A stretch of DNA of 64,000 bases from Anseongella ginsenosidimutans (GTDB lineage: Bacteria; Bacteroidota; Bacteroidia; Sphingobacteriales; Sphingobacteriaceae). This document shows, one piece after another, positions 26,739-37,683 of this stretch. The number at the start of each line of letters is the position of its first letter. The first letter of the stretch is position 1. The notes under the pieces are model-generated. The model saw nothing but the letters and a program-made list of their open reading frames with translations. It was not told the origin of the DNA and did no database searches. The stretch is from NCBI RefSeq assembly GCF_008033235.1, contig NZ_CP042432.1, positions 1,736,001 through 1,800,000 on the forward strand, read 5' to 3'. The position numbers and the translations under genes are program-made.

Positions 26739-29700
26739 ATGTTGAAAAAAATACTATTATTATTTACGGCTGTGCTTGCCCTGAACGGGGCAGCCATGGC
26801 ACAGCTGGATGCAAACCGGACGGTTTCCACCCGGATCGCAGACCTGCTGGCGCAAATGCCGGCGGAAAACGGGGCGGAATTGAAGCAGCATGCGCAGGAA
26901 ATGGCGGAACTCGGGGAAGCCGGGATCGTACAGCTGGCGGATATGCTGGCAGCTCCCGGCAAAGGGGATAACTCCAGGCTGGAATATGCAATTGGCGGCT
27001 TTTCGTTTTACGTTACCCAGCCCGGGCAGGAAAAATGGAGAGCGCTGGCCCAGCGCGCTTATTGCCTGAGCCTGGAAAAAGAAGAGAACAAAGACGTAAA
27101 GGCTTTCCTGATCAGCCAGCTGCAGATCGTAGGGGGAGAAGATGCAGTTGCCGCCCTGCAATCCTACCTGGCAGATGAGCGTTTATGCGATCCGGCTGCA
27201 AGGGCGTTAGTACATATTGCTACACCTTCCGCGGGTAAAGCCCTGCTCCTGGCGCTGGAAGACGCCCCTGAAGGCTGCCGCCTTTCCCTGGTGGAAGCCC
27301 TTGGCGACCTTCGTTACACGGAAGCGGCGGAGGCAATAGCTCCGTTTGCCGAAAGCGACGATAAAGACCTGCGTAAAGTGGCGCTGTATGCGCTGGCGAA
27401 TATTGCCAGCCCTGCTTCCGCCAAAGTGCTTTCCGCATCCGCTGCCGAAAGCAATTATAATTTCGAAGAGACGAATGCAACTTCTTCTTACCTCCGTTAC
27501 CTGGATCGTTTAATTGAAGACGGCGAAGATAATACAGCGGCGAAATTAGCCAGGAAGCTTATGAAAAAAGCGAAAGGCAGCGAACTTGTGCATACCCGTA
27601 CGGCGGCGCTTGCGCTCCTGGCGGAGGCCCGCGGCCAGGAGGGATTGCCCTACCTGCTGAAAGCCATGAAGGATGATAGTCCGGAATACCGCCGGGCCGC
27701 GTTGAAATTTTCCGGCGATATCAGCGCGCCCGCGGCCGCAGCGGCATGGATAAAGCAGCTGCAGCGCTCAAAGGATGCAGAAGTGCAGTCAGAGATCATT
27801 GCCATGCTCGGCAATACGCAAACAAGCGCAGCCCTTCCCGTGGTAAGCGGCTTTTTAAAAGCCGGCGACCAGCAGGTCCGCCTGGCAGCCATAAAGGCCG
27901 TTCAGCAGATCGGCGGGGTGGAAGCGCTCGGCAGCCTGCTGGAAGTGATGAAGAACGGAGATGAAAAAGAAGTGCAGGCGGTTAAAGAAGCGTTGCTGGT
28001 AATGCAAGGCGATGGGCTTCCCGGCCAGGTGGCTGCGGCCCTGCCCGCCATGCCCGCCCCCGCAAAAGCTGCCCTCATTGATGTGCTGGCAGCACGGGCT
28101 GCGGATAAAAACCTGGACGTGGTCCTTGCGGAAGTGAAGAGTTCCGACAAAGCCGTACGGGCTTCGGCATTTGCTGCACTGGGTTCTATGGTTACTTCCA
28201 AAGACCTGCCCGCATTGTTTGCCCTCCTGAACCAGGTAGAAAATGATAAAGAAGTAAGCCAGGTGCAGGATGCGCTTGTGAATGCCCTGAGAGATACTGA
28301 AGGAGAGGAAGCGCAAACCAGCCTGGTGCTTGCACAAATGCAAAAGGCCGCTTCCGGGAAAAAACCGCGTTATTTAAGGCTTCTGGCAAGCATAGGCGGA
28401 GCTAAGGCGCTTCAGGCGGTCGCAGGAGCGTTTGACAGCGGAGACGCTGCAGAAAAGGAGGCAGCCTTGAACGCCCTTATTACCTGGACGGATGCAGGGG
28501 CTGCCGGTGAACTTTACAGGATCAGCCGGGAAGCAACCGGCGGCAGCGCCTCGAAAGCGCTCGAGGGTTATATAAACCTTATCAGCAAAACCGATGCTCC
28601 GCCTGCCCAAAAGCTGCTTCAGCTGCGCAAGGCTATGGAAATTGCTAAAAGCGCTGAACAGAAGAAACGCATTATCGCTGAAGTTCAAAAGACAGGGACC
28701 TTCCCCGCCCTTATATTTGCAGGCGGCTTCCTGAATGAGAGCGACGTGCAGCAGGCCGCCGCCCAGGCAGTTATGAATATTGCCCTGGATCATAAGGAAT
28801 ATTATGGCAGGGCGGTAAAAGAATTGCTGAATAAAACCATTGAAGTCCTGAAAGGCCAGGACAGCGACTACCAGAAGCAGGCGATCCGGAAACATCTTTC
28901 TGAAATGCCGGCTGATGACGGTTTTGTAAAGCTTTTCAACGGAAAAGACCTTAGCGGCTGGAAAGGCCTGGTGGCCAATCCCATAGAGCGGGCTAAAATG
29001 AGCGCCGCCACGCTGGCAAAAGAGCAGGAGAAAGCCGATGAGCGCATGCGCGAAGGCTGGTACGCCGAAGACGGCAACCTTATTTTTACCGGCCACGGCG
29101 ATAATATTTGTACCGTGGAAGAATACGGTGACTTTGAAATGTTCATTGACTGGCAGATTGAAGCAGACGGGGACGCAGGCATTTATCTCCGGGGAACCCC
29201 CAGGTACAAATCTGGGATACTTCCCGCGTGGATGTAGGCGCCCAGGTAGGCTCGGGAGGCTTGTACAATAACCAGAAGCATCCGAGCAAGCCCCTGGTTC
29301 TGGCTGATAATGCCATTGGAGACTGGAACACCTTCCATATTATCATGAAAGGCGAAAAAGTAACGGTTTACCTGAACGGAAAGCTGGTGGTGGACAACGT
29401 GGTACTGGAAAATTTCTGGGACCGCAGCCAGCCAATATTTCCCAAAGAACAACTGGAACTGCAGGCTCATGGCACCCGCGTGGCTTACCGCGACATCTAT
29501 GTTCGCCGTCTGTCCCGGGAAGGAGAAAAATTCACCCTGAGCAAAGAAGAAAAAGAAGAAGGTTTTGAAGTCCTTTTTGACGGTACCGGCCTGGAAAAAT
29601 GGACCGGTAATAAGGAAGGATATGTGATTGAAAACGGGAATATCGTAATCTATCCCGAAAAAGGAAACGGTAACCTTTTCACGAAAGAGGAATACGCCGA

Positions 29701-30136
29701 TTTTAATTTCCGTTTCGAATTCCAACTGACTCCCGGCGCCAATAACGGCCTGGGGATCCGCGCTCCGCTGGAAGGCGACGCTGCCTACCAGGGAATGGAA
29801 CTGCAGATCCTGGACAATACGGCTGATATTTACAAGGACCTGCAAATATACCAGTACCACGGTTCGGTGTACGGGGTGATCCCTGCCAAACGCGGATTCC
29901 TGAAACCTGTGGGCGAGTGGAATCAGCAGGAAGTGATCGTGAAAGGCAACAAAGTTAAGGTGATCCTGAACGGGGAAGTGATCCTGGACGGAGATCTTGC
30001 TGAAGCCAGCAAGAACGGTACTATTGATCACCGGGAACATCCCGGCCTGAAAAAGGAATCCGGGCATATCGGTTTCCTGGGCCACGGCTCCGTTGTCCGT
30101 TTCCGGAATATTCGCATAAAGGATCTTGGAAAATAG
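26739..30136 (+). CDS. HEAT-repeat protein with two DUF1080 domains; one frameshift
   Basis: Exported protein of about 1132 residues. After a signal peptide (MLKKILLLFTAVLALNGAAMAQ) come many HEAT-like helical repeats (roughly residues 60-700). Then there are two consecutive DUF1080 (3-keto-disaccharide hydrolase/LamG-like) domains, one opening FVKLFNGKDLSGWKGLVANP and the second FEVLFDGTGLEKWTGNKEGYVIENGNIVIYP. The frame breaks inside the first DUF1080: the N-terminal frame stops at 29237, and VGAQVGSGGLYNNQK continues in the other frame. The C5 run at 29197-29201 should be C6, giving GTPQVQIWDTSRVDVGAQ. DUF1080 proteins cleave 3-keto-glycosides, fitting the oxidoreductase next door. Strong terminator follows. 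Confidence 0.88.
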
Positions 30137-30163
30137 CCCCGGGCGTTAAAAAAATCTGTTTTG

Positions 30164-30196
30164 AAAAAGCCGGCCGGCACAGAGGCCGGCTTTTTT
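30164..30196 (+). terminator. Rho-independent terminator after the DUF1080 gene
   Basis: GCCGGCC (30169-30175) pairs with GGCCGGC (30184-30190). The stem is extended by AAAAA on the left pairing with the T6 tract at 30191-30196, with an eight-base loop. It separates the fecR-susCD-oxidoreductase-DUF1080 unit from the sulfatase unit. Confidence 0.85.
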
Positions 30197-30273
30197 CTTA
30201 TATTGGTGCTGCAAGTTCAGGCTTAACAGAACACTAATATTCCTGACAAAAGAAAATTTAAATCATTGAATAA

Positions 30274-31815
30274 ATGCAAGCGGTTCGTTCTCTTTTCTTT
30301 TCGCTGTTTTTAGCCTTGTCCTTTACCATTACGGCACGCGCGCAGGAGAAGCCTAATATTGTGGTGATCTTGTCGGATGATCATGCCTACCAGGCTATCA
30401 GCGCCTACAACAATGCGCTGATGCAAACGCCGAACATAGACCGGATTGCCCGCGACGGCGTACTTTTTAAGAAGGCTTATGTAACCAATTCCATTTGCGG
30501 CCCCAGCCGCGCGGTGCTGCTTACCGGGAAATACAGCCATAAAAACGGCTATAAGGACAATGCGAATTCGCATTTTGACGCCGGCCAGGACTCCTTTGCC
30601 AAAAAGCTGCAGGCAGCGGGATACCAGACCGCCTGGATTGGTAAATACCATCTTGGAAAGGAACTGCAGGGCTTTGACTATTGGCAGATCCTGCCCGGGC
30701 AGGGCCATTACTTTAACCCTGACTTCCTGTATATGGACGGCAGCCGCAAGCGAGTGGAAGGTTATGTTTCGGACGTTATTGAGGATGCCGCGGAAGACTG
30801 GCTCGACAGCCGGGACCAGGAAAAGCCCTTTTGCCTGGTCATCGGCCATAAAGCTACCCACCGTACCTGGATGCCGGATACAGCCGACCTCGGAAAATTC
30901 GATGAAGTAATAACCATACCTCCCCGTAATTTCTACGATTCCTACGATAACAGGGAAGCAGCCATGGTGCAGGACATGACCATTTCAAAGACCATGCGCC
31001 TGGATTACGATCTGAAAATGTATCCTGAAGATAGTAAAGACGGGAATATCGTTCGGATGAACCCGGCCCAGCGGGCCGCCTACAAGGCCTATTACCAGCC
31101 CATCCGGAAAGCCCTGGAGGAAGCCGGCCTGAGCGGGAGGGCCCTGACGAACTGGAAATACCAGCGTTATATGCGGGATTATTTAAGCACGGCGGTTTCT
31201 CTTGACCGCAACATTGGCCGCACGATCGACTACCTGGAGGAACACGGGCTTTGGGAAAATACCCTGGTTATTTATATGTCTGACCAGGGCTTTTTCCTTG
31301 GCGAACACGGTTGGTTTGACAAGCGCTTCATGTATGAAGAATCCTTCCGGACCCCTTTGCTGATGCACTACCCCGGCGTAATTGAACCAGGCAGCATATC
31401 TGAAGACTTTGTCATGAACCTGGACATTGCACCTACGCTACTGGATGCCGCCGGGCTGCCCGTGCCGGCTTCCATGCAGGGCCGTTCCCTGCTGCCTTTG
31501 CTGCAGGGCAAAGAAAAGGGCCGCGAAGCCATGTATTATCATTATTATGAGAACGGGGAACACGCGGTGTCTCCGCATTTCGGCATCCGGACAGAAAGGT
31601 ATAAGCTGATCCGTTTTTACAAGCGGGTGAATTCATGGGAGTTGTACGACCTGGAAAAGGACCCGCGGGAAATGGATAACCTTTACGGCCGGAAGGGTTA
31701 TGAAAAACGTACAGCCAGCCTCAAAAAGCAGCTGGCTTCCCTGATAAAGGAATATGAAGATAAGGAAGCATTGCTCATTTTTAACCGGCCCGTCCGGGAT
31801 CAACCAGGTAATTAA
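30274..31815 (+). CDS. S1-family sulfatase (GlcNAc-6-sulfatase-like)
   Basis: Periplasmic sulfate ester hydrolase, 513 residues, signal peptide ending TARAQ. The formylglycine motif is complete: Cys75 in SICGPSRAVLLTGKYSHKNG (CxPSR). Metal-binding residues are in VILSDDHAYQ and YMSDQGFFLGEHGWFDK, and HKATHRTWMPD contains substrate-site histidines. The overall sequence resembles the subgroup removing 6-sulfate from N-acetylglucosamine; that specificity is inferred by recall of family patterns. The enzyme needs conversion of Cys75 to formylglycine, and no maturase gene (anSME) is in this window. A second sulfatase begins one base after its stop. Confidence 0.93.
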   Translation: MQAVRSLFFSLFLALSFTITARAQEKPNIVVILSDDHAYQAISAYNNALMQTPNIDRIARDGVLFKKAYVTNSICGPSRAVLLTGKYSHKNGYKDNANSHFDAGQDSFAKKLQAAGYQTAWIGKYHLGKELQGFDYWQILPGQGHYFNPDFLYMDGSRKRVEGYVSDVIEDAAEDWLDSRDQEKPFCLVIGHKATHRTWMPDTADLGKFDEVITIPPRNFYDSYDNREAAMVQDMTISKTMRLDYDLKMYPEDSKDGNIVRMNPAQRAAYKAYYQPIRKALEEAGLSGRALTNWKYQRYMRDYLSTAVSLDRNIGRTIDYLEEHGLWENTLVIYMSDQGFFLGEHGWFDKRFMYEESFRTPLLMHYPGVIEPGSISEDFVMNLDIAPTLLDAAGLPVPASMQGRSLLPLLQGKEKGREAMYYHYYENGEHAVSPHFGIRTERYKLIRFYKRVNSWELYDLEKDPREMDNLYGRKGYEKRTASLKKQLASLIKEYEDKEALLIFNRPVRDQPGN

Positions 31816-31816
31816 T

Positions 31817-33301
31817 ATGAAACCGGCCATTTTTCTCTTTTTAGCATTCAGCCTTTTCCAACCTTCGCTGACAGCGCAGGAAAAAGTAAATATTATTTAT
31901 ATCTACGCCGATGACCTGGGCTACGGCGAACTTGGCTGTTACGGCCAGGAAAAGATCAGGACCCCGCACCTGGACAGAATGGCGCGTGAAGGGATGCGCT
32001 TTACGCAGCATTATACCAGTATCCCCGTTTGCGCGCCGGCCCGGGGCATGCTGCTGACGGGGATGCATGCCGGTCATGCCTATATCCGGGGTAATTATGA
32101 GTTAGGCGGTTTTGCGGACAGCCTGGAAGGCGGGCAAATGCCGCTGCACGAAGGAGCGTTCACGCTGCCCCGGATGCTGAAGCAGGTTGGCTATGCAACG
32201 GCGGCGATCGGGAAATGGGGGCTTGGCATGCACAATACGACAGGAGCGCCGCTGAAACAGGGATTTGACTATTTCTATGGTTACCTGGATCAGAAGCAGG
32301 CCCACAATTACTACCCCACGCATTTGTGGGCGAACGGCCGCTGGGACACGCTGAATAACCCACGGATCAATGTTCACCGGGCGCTGGACCCCGCTGCTGC
32401 CGGCGCGGATGATTTCGCCTATTTCAAAGGAAATGAATATTCCGGGGAGAAAATGACGGAAAAGGCCCTCGACTTTATCACGGCACATAAGGCCGGCCCC
32501 TTTTTCCTTTACCTACCCTATACCATTCCGCATGCCTCCCTGCAGGTACCGGAAAAATATACGAATGCCTACCTGGGTGAGTTTGAGGAGCAGCCTTATT
32601 ACGGGCAAAACGGGTATGCCGCCGCCGAACATCCTTACGCCACCTACGCTGGAATGATCACCTTCCTGGACGCGCAGGTAGGGATGATCCTTGACCGGCT
32701 CAGGGAACTTGGGCTGGACGAAAACACGCTGGTCATGTTCTCAAGCGATAACGGCACTACCTTTAACGGCGGCGTAAACGCTGAATTCTTTAATAGTACG
32801 GGAGGGCTGCGGGGCCTCAAGCAGGACCTTTTTGAAGGAGGCATCCGCATGCCTTTCATCGCCCGCTGGCCAGGAAAAATACCGGCGGGAACGGTAAGCG
32901 ACCATATTTCCGCGCAGTACGATATCATGGCCACGCTGGCCGAACTCACCGGACAGGAACTAAGGCATACCGACGGCATTAGCCTGCTGCCCACGCTGCT
33001 GGGAAAGAACGCCGCCCAGGAGAAACATGAATACCTGTATTTCGAATACCATGCAAGGGGCGGGCAGCTGGCCGTCCGCATGGGCGACTGGAAGGGGGTA
33101 AAGGTAAAACAGCAGCAGCATGCCGCTGAAAACCCCTGGATGATCTTCAACCTTCGTACCGACCCGGGGGAAACTACTAACCTGGCTGCCCGCCACCCGG
33201 AGCTGGCACGGAAATTCGATGCGATCGTGAAAGATGAACATCGCCCCGCCCATATCCGCGAATGGGAATTCCTGAACCCTAAATTCGCGCTAACAAACTA
33301 A
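31817..33301 (+). CDS. S1-family sulfatase (arylsulfatase-like)
   Basis: Second exported sulfatase, 494 residues from MKPAIFLFLAFSLFQPSLTAQ. The active-site motif reads CAPARGMLLTG (Cys72), with Ala in place of the usual Ser of CxPSR. The formylglycine cysteine and arginine are kept, but the variant motif may affect maturation. Metal ligands are in IYADDLGYGELGCYG and MFSSDNGTTFNGG. An in-frame ATG at 31754 lies inside the preceding sulfatase gene and would spoil the signal peptide, so I use 31817. The LacI regulator starts one base after its stop. Confidence 0.92.
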   Translation: MKPAIFLFLAFSLFQPSLTAQEKVNIIYIYADDLGYGELGCYGQEKIRTPHLDRMAREGMRFTQHYTSIPVCAPARGMLLTGMHAGHAYIRGNYELGGFADSLEGGQMPLHEGAFTLPRMLKQVGYATAAIGKWGLGMHNTTGAPLKQGFDYFYGYLDQKQAHNYYPTHLWANGRWDTLNNPRINVHRALDPAAAGADDFAYFKGNEYSGEKMTEKALDFITAHKAGPFFLYLPYTIPHASLQVPEKYTNAYLGEFEEQPYYGQNGYAAAEHPYATYAGMITFLDAQVGMILDRLRELGLDENTLVMFSSDNGTTFNGGVNAEFFNSTGGLRGLKQDLFEGGIRMPFIARWPGKIPAGTVSDHISAQYDIMATLAELTGQELRHTDGISLLPTLLGKNAAQEKHEYLYFEYHARGGQLAVRMGDWKGVKVKQQQHAAENPWMIFNLRTDPGETTNLAARHPELARKFDAIVKDEHRPAHIREWEFLNPKFALTN

Positions 33302-33302
33302 T

Positions 33303-34370
33303 ATGCCAGGTAAAAAGAAGACCGAATATTACGGGGTAAAGGAAATAGCCCGGAGGGCGAATGTATCTATAGCCACCGTGGACAGGGTGATCCATAACAG
33401 GACCGGGGTGGCGGCCAAAACCAGGGACCGGATCAATGAGATCATTAAGGAACTTGATTACGAACCCAATATACTCGCCAGCCGGCTGGCTTCCCGCCGG
33501 GTTTTCCATTTTGCGACCCTCATCCCGGAAGTATCCGAAGAAACCGATTTCTGGCAGGCCCCGCTAAACGGGATCCGGCAGGCCGAAAAGGAAATAAAAC
33601 AATACGGTGTAAACGTAGAGAAGTACTTTTTCGATCTTAACAATAAGGCATCCTTTGTGAAGGAGGCCGGCGCCATACTCAAAAGTAATGCGGACGGTGT
33701 GCTGGTGGCCCCTTCTTTCATCGAAGAGTCTGTTCAGTTCGCTGAAGCCTGCAAGCTCCGGGGAATTCCCTATGTATTCATCAACTCGGATATTCCCAAC
33801 CAGGACAGTCTTTGCTATATTGGCCCCGATCTTTTCCATAGCGGCTACCTCGGCGCCCGCCTGGTCAGCTATGGTGCGGGGAACGGAAAAGTACTGGTAG
33901 TGAATATTTCCCGGGAAATGGATAACCATCATCATTTACTTAGGAAGGAAGAGGGCTTCAGGGCCTGGTTCAGGGACCATGGGAAACTTAATACGATTTT
34001 AAAAAGCGATATCCGCCAAACGGATTACACTTCGGTGGAAAGAAACTTGTCAGCTCTTTTGAAGCAGCACCGGGATGTTAACGCCATTTTTGTAACTAAT
34101 TCCCGCGTGTCGGCGGTGGCTCAGTATTTTGAGCGGTCAGGCGCCAAAAACGATCTGTTATTGGTTGGCTATGACTTCCTGGAGAAAAACATCAGCTTCC
34201 TGGAAAAGAACCTCATCGACTTCCTGATCTGCCAGAAGCCGGAAGAGCAAGGCTACCGCGGCATCCGGGCGCTCTATCAAAGCCAGGTGCTGGCCAGCCC
34301 CGTGGAAAAGATACATTTCATGCCCATTGACATTATAACCAAAGAGAATTACAAAGTCTACAAAAATTAA
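33303..34370 (+). CDS. LacI-family transcriptional regulator
   Basis: 355-residue DNA-binding repressor or activator. The N-terminal helix-turn-helix reads YYGVKEIARRANVSIATVDRVIHNRTGVAAKTRDRINEIIKELDYEPNILASRLASRR, with the hinge helix at ILASRLA. The rest is a periplasmic-binding-protein-like effector domain (FHFATLIPEVSEETDFWQ...). TVDRVIHNRTGV in the recognition helix is typical of the Bacteroidota sugar-responsive subgroup. It is encoded last in the sulfatase operon and immediately before a region with two palindromes of LacI type, so it probably controls the second susC operon and perhaps its own. Confidence 0.94.
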   Translation: MPGKKKTEYYGVKEIARRANVSIATVDRVIHNRTGVAAKTRDRINEIIKELDYEPNILASRLASRRVFHFATLIPEVSEETDFWQAPLNGIRQAEKEIKQYGVNVEKYFFDLNNKASFVKEAGAILKSNADGVLVAPSFIEESVQFAEACKLRGIPYVFINSDIPNQDSLCYIGPDLFHSGYLGARLVSYGAGNGKVLVVNISREMDNHHHLLRKEEGFRAWFRDHGKLNTILKSDIRQTDYTSVERNLSALLKQHRDVNAIFVTNSRVSAVAQYFERSGAKNDLLLVGYDFLEKNISFLEKNLIDFLICQKPEEQGYRGIRALYQSQVLASPVEKIHFMPIDIITKENYKVYKN

Positions 34371-34409
34371 AATTTAAATTTCTTTTGGATTCGGATTTTA
34401 ATTTTTAAC

Positions 34410-34427
34410 TTCGGGTACGTACCCGAA
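34410..34427. promoter_or_regulatory. Perfect 18-bp palindromic operator
   Basis: TTCGGGTACGTACCCGAA is an exact palindrome centred on a CG step between 34418 and 34419, the symmetry expected of LacI-family operators. It lies 40 bases after the regulator stop and 138 bases before the next susC. Confidence 0.75.
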
Positions 34428-34512
34428 AAGATCCCGGTACTTCTGAACCAATATCGAGAGTTTATTTTTCAGACACGCGCAAATAACAACGCGTTTTATT
34501 TTTTTCAAATAA

Positions 34513-34526
34513 CGGGTACGTACACG
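34513..34526. promoter_or_regulatory. Second operator-like palindrome
   Basis: CGGGTACGTACACG repeats the core of the upstream palindrome with one mismatched pair. Its centre (34519/34520) is 101 bases from the first, close to ten helical turns, which would allow one regulator tetramer or two dimers on the same DNA face. It is about 40 bases upstream of the susC start codon. Confidence 0.65.
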
Positions 34527-34565
34527 GTGTTGAAAAGATCAAACATGTCAATTAAATAAACACAA

Positions 34566-37500
34566 ATGGAAACGGGAATTCACACAGGAATCTTTTGCCG
34601 GCCAGGACTTAAATTACTTATGATCCTTGCCGTTTTCTTAATTCCCTGCCGCGCCTGGACGCAAGCTTTGCCCTCGGTGGAAGGGCTGGTGACGGAACGG
34701 GCTACTCAGGCAGCATTGCCCGGCGCAGCGGTTACCCTAAAAGGCTCCGGCCGTGGCGTCACCACGGATGCGGAAGGCCGTTTTAAATTAAGCGACGTGC
34801 CCGCGAATGCGGTACTTGTGATCAGTTATGTGGGCTACCAGACGACAGAGGTACCGGTAGCGGGGCAGTCAAACCTGCAGATCCGCCTGGATGCGGTCGT
34901 GGAGGCATTGGATGAAATGGTCGTGGTGGGCTACGGCAGCGTTAAAAAAAGTTCGGTCACTTCGGCCATATCAAAAATTGAGAATACAATCCTGGATCAA
35001 ATGCCCGCGGGCAGGCCGGAATCAGCCCTGGTGGGAAGAATGGCTGGTGTTAATATTACGCAGGAAAGGAGTTCCCCCGGCGCAGCTCCTACGATCACGA
35101 TCCGCGGCCCCGGATCTATCTCGGCGAGCAATGATCCGCTCATTGTCATCGACGGCTTTCCCGGCGGCAGTTTCAATAATATCAATATGAACGATGTGGA
35201 ATCGATCGAGGTGCTGAAGGATGCCTCTTCGGCGGCCATTTATGGTTCCAGGGGCGCAGGAGGCGTTATTATTATTACCACGAAGAAGGGAAAGCAGGGG
35301 AAATCGAGGCTCAACTTTAACAGCTACGCAGGTATTGCCGTTCCCATGGTACACGGCCCGGAAAACTGGGCCGCCGGCGGCCAGGATTTTTATGATTATA
35401 CGGTCCGCTATATTAACAGGGATTTCGCCTGGACCGGCGGGGACCCCTCCCTGCCCTTGTGGGGGATGACAGGCGTCCGGCCCAGTACCGGGTGAACCCC
35501 GTGATTGCGGAGGGAAACCATAACTGGGAAGATATTTTGCTGAATCCGGAGCCTATTCAGAATTATAGCCTGTCCCTGTCAGGCGGCGGAAAGGAGTCTG
35601 ATTACTACATATCGGGCACCTTCAGAGATGAACGGGGGACCATTATGAATACCGGGTACCGGCAGTACGCGCTCCGGGCCAATGTGAACCTGGAGATCAG
35701 TCCGCGGTTCAGGGCGGGGTTCATGATCAGCCCCAATTATTCCGAGCGGCAGACCTATCCGGGAGGCTTGCAGAACCTGGTCAAAATGCCGCCTTTCCTT
35801 TCCCCGGAGAAGCAGGAAGACGGCAGTTATCTCCGGCCCCTGGATTACTGGGGGTCGACCGTTTCTTCCGGGGTAAATCCGCTTGCTACCCTTGAGGGCA
35901 CGCATAATCATACCAATGCTTTTAATAATGTAGGTGAAGTTTACGGGGAGCTGGACCTGGCGGATGGGCTGGCGATCAGGTCTTCTTTTGGATTTAATAT
36001 TTCCTATGCGACCACCGATAATTTCCAGGAATCCCGCGCTACCAATCTTAACCGCCCTACCGGCAATGCCGCTGATTCAAGGGTGTATAACCTGATCAAT
36101 GAAAATGTGCTGAGCTATAGCCGGGACTTTAATGAGGTGCATAACTTTACGGGGATACTGGGGGCGTCATACCAATACAATACTTCGCGGGCTTCAGCCC
36201 TGGCCGCTGAGCCGGGAAGCTTTGCCAATGAGATCATTCCCACGCTGAATAACGCGATCATTTCCCCGGGAGGAAGTTACACTTCCAAGTCGCAGTGGGG
36301 CCTGACTTCCTACTTCGCCAGGATCAATTACGGGTACAATGAAAAGTATCTTCTTTCCGCTTCTATCCGTACCGATGGAAGTTCCCGCTTCGGACCGGAA
36401 ACCCGCTGGGGCTATTTTCCTTCGGCCTCGGCTGCCTGGAGAATTTCACGGGAAGACTTCTTTAAGCCCGTCCGGTTCATCAACGAGCTGAAGCTTCGGG
36501 CCAGCTACGGCGTTGTCGGCAATTTCAATATCGGGGATTTTCAATACCTGGGCACTATAGGGGACGCCTTGTATTCTCCCGGCGGCCAGCTGATCCAGGG
36601 CCAGGCGCAGGCTTCCATTGGAAATCCGGCGCTGAAATGGGAAAGGACGCAAAGCTATGATATAGGCATGGAACTGGGCCTTTTTAATAACCGGGTGAGC
36701 CTGGTGGCGGATCATTATAATAAGCTTACCAAAGACCTGCTGTATAATGTGAGCATTCCGGCCATTTCCGGGTTTACCAATGCCATCGTCAATGTCGGGG
36801 ATATCAGGAACAAAGGTTTCGAACTGGAACTGACCACCAGGAACCTTATCCGCGATTTTAAATGGGGAACTTCGGTTAACTTTTCAATCAATAAGAACGA
36901 GGTAACTAACCTCGGGGGCGGCGTAGACCAGGTGATCAACACACACAGCCGCGGAATGGCCTGGATACTGAGGGAAGGGCAGCCGATGTTTTCCTATTAC
37001 GGCTACCGGCAGGCGGGAGTTATTCAGACCGAAGAGGAACTCGGGCGCGTTCCTGTCATGGCGGGGCAGTTTCCGGGAACGGTCCGGTACGACGATGTGA
37101 ACGGCGACGGTGCCATCACCCCCGAAGACAGGGTCATGCTTGGCAGTTTTATGCCCGATATCGTTATGGGAATGGTCAACGATCTTTCCTGGAAGAATTT
37201 TGACCTGAGCATTGCCATTCAGTCTTCGCTGGGTGCGAAAATGTACAACCTGGAGAACCTGTATTACCAGGGCCCTACAGTAAGCGCTTTTCTTCTGCCG
37301 GTGGTAGAAGGGCAGTGGTGGTCGGAACAGGAGCCGGGCGACGGACAGCACCCCGCTACCTCCCTGGCCGCACTGGAATACGTTGGCAACAGCGATTACT
37401 ACCTGGAAGATGCTTCCTTTCTTGCGGTGAGGAATATAAACCTGGGTTTCACCTTTCCTGTTCCCGTTGTGGAAAAATTACGGCTCAGTCATTTGCGGTT

Positions 37501-37672
37501 ATATCTTTCGGTAAGCAATGCCTTCCTGCTGAAAAGCAAGGGCTTCAATGGATATAACCCCGAAGGTTATACCGATAATGGCATTGACGGGATAAACAGT
37601 ATGCCCGGACTGAATAACGGGGCGGAGCCTGTTTCGAGGATCTTTGCACTTGGCCTTAATGCGAACTTCTAA
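34566..37672 (+). CDS. SusC-like TonB-dependent receptor; one frameshift
   Basis: Outer-membrane importer of about 1035 residues without an STN domain, so not of the FecR-signalling type. Signal sequence LMILAVFLIPCRAWTQA; carboxypeptidase-regulatory-like domain (VEGLVTERATQAALPGAAVTLKG); VVVGYGSVKKSSVTSAIS; plug with VIDGFPGG and AAIYGSRGAGGVIIITTKKG; barrel ending FALGLNANF. The first frame stops at 35493-35495 after LPLWG. The barrel continues as GDDRRPAQYRVNPVIAEGNHNWEDILL in another frame. The G5 run at 35461-35465 should be G6. The two LacI-type palindromes lie just upstream. Confidence 0.92.
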
Positions 37673-37683
37673 ATCCTGATGTC

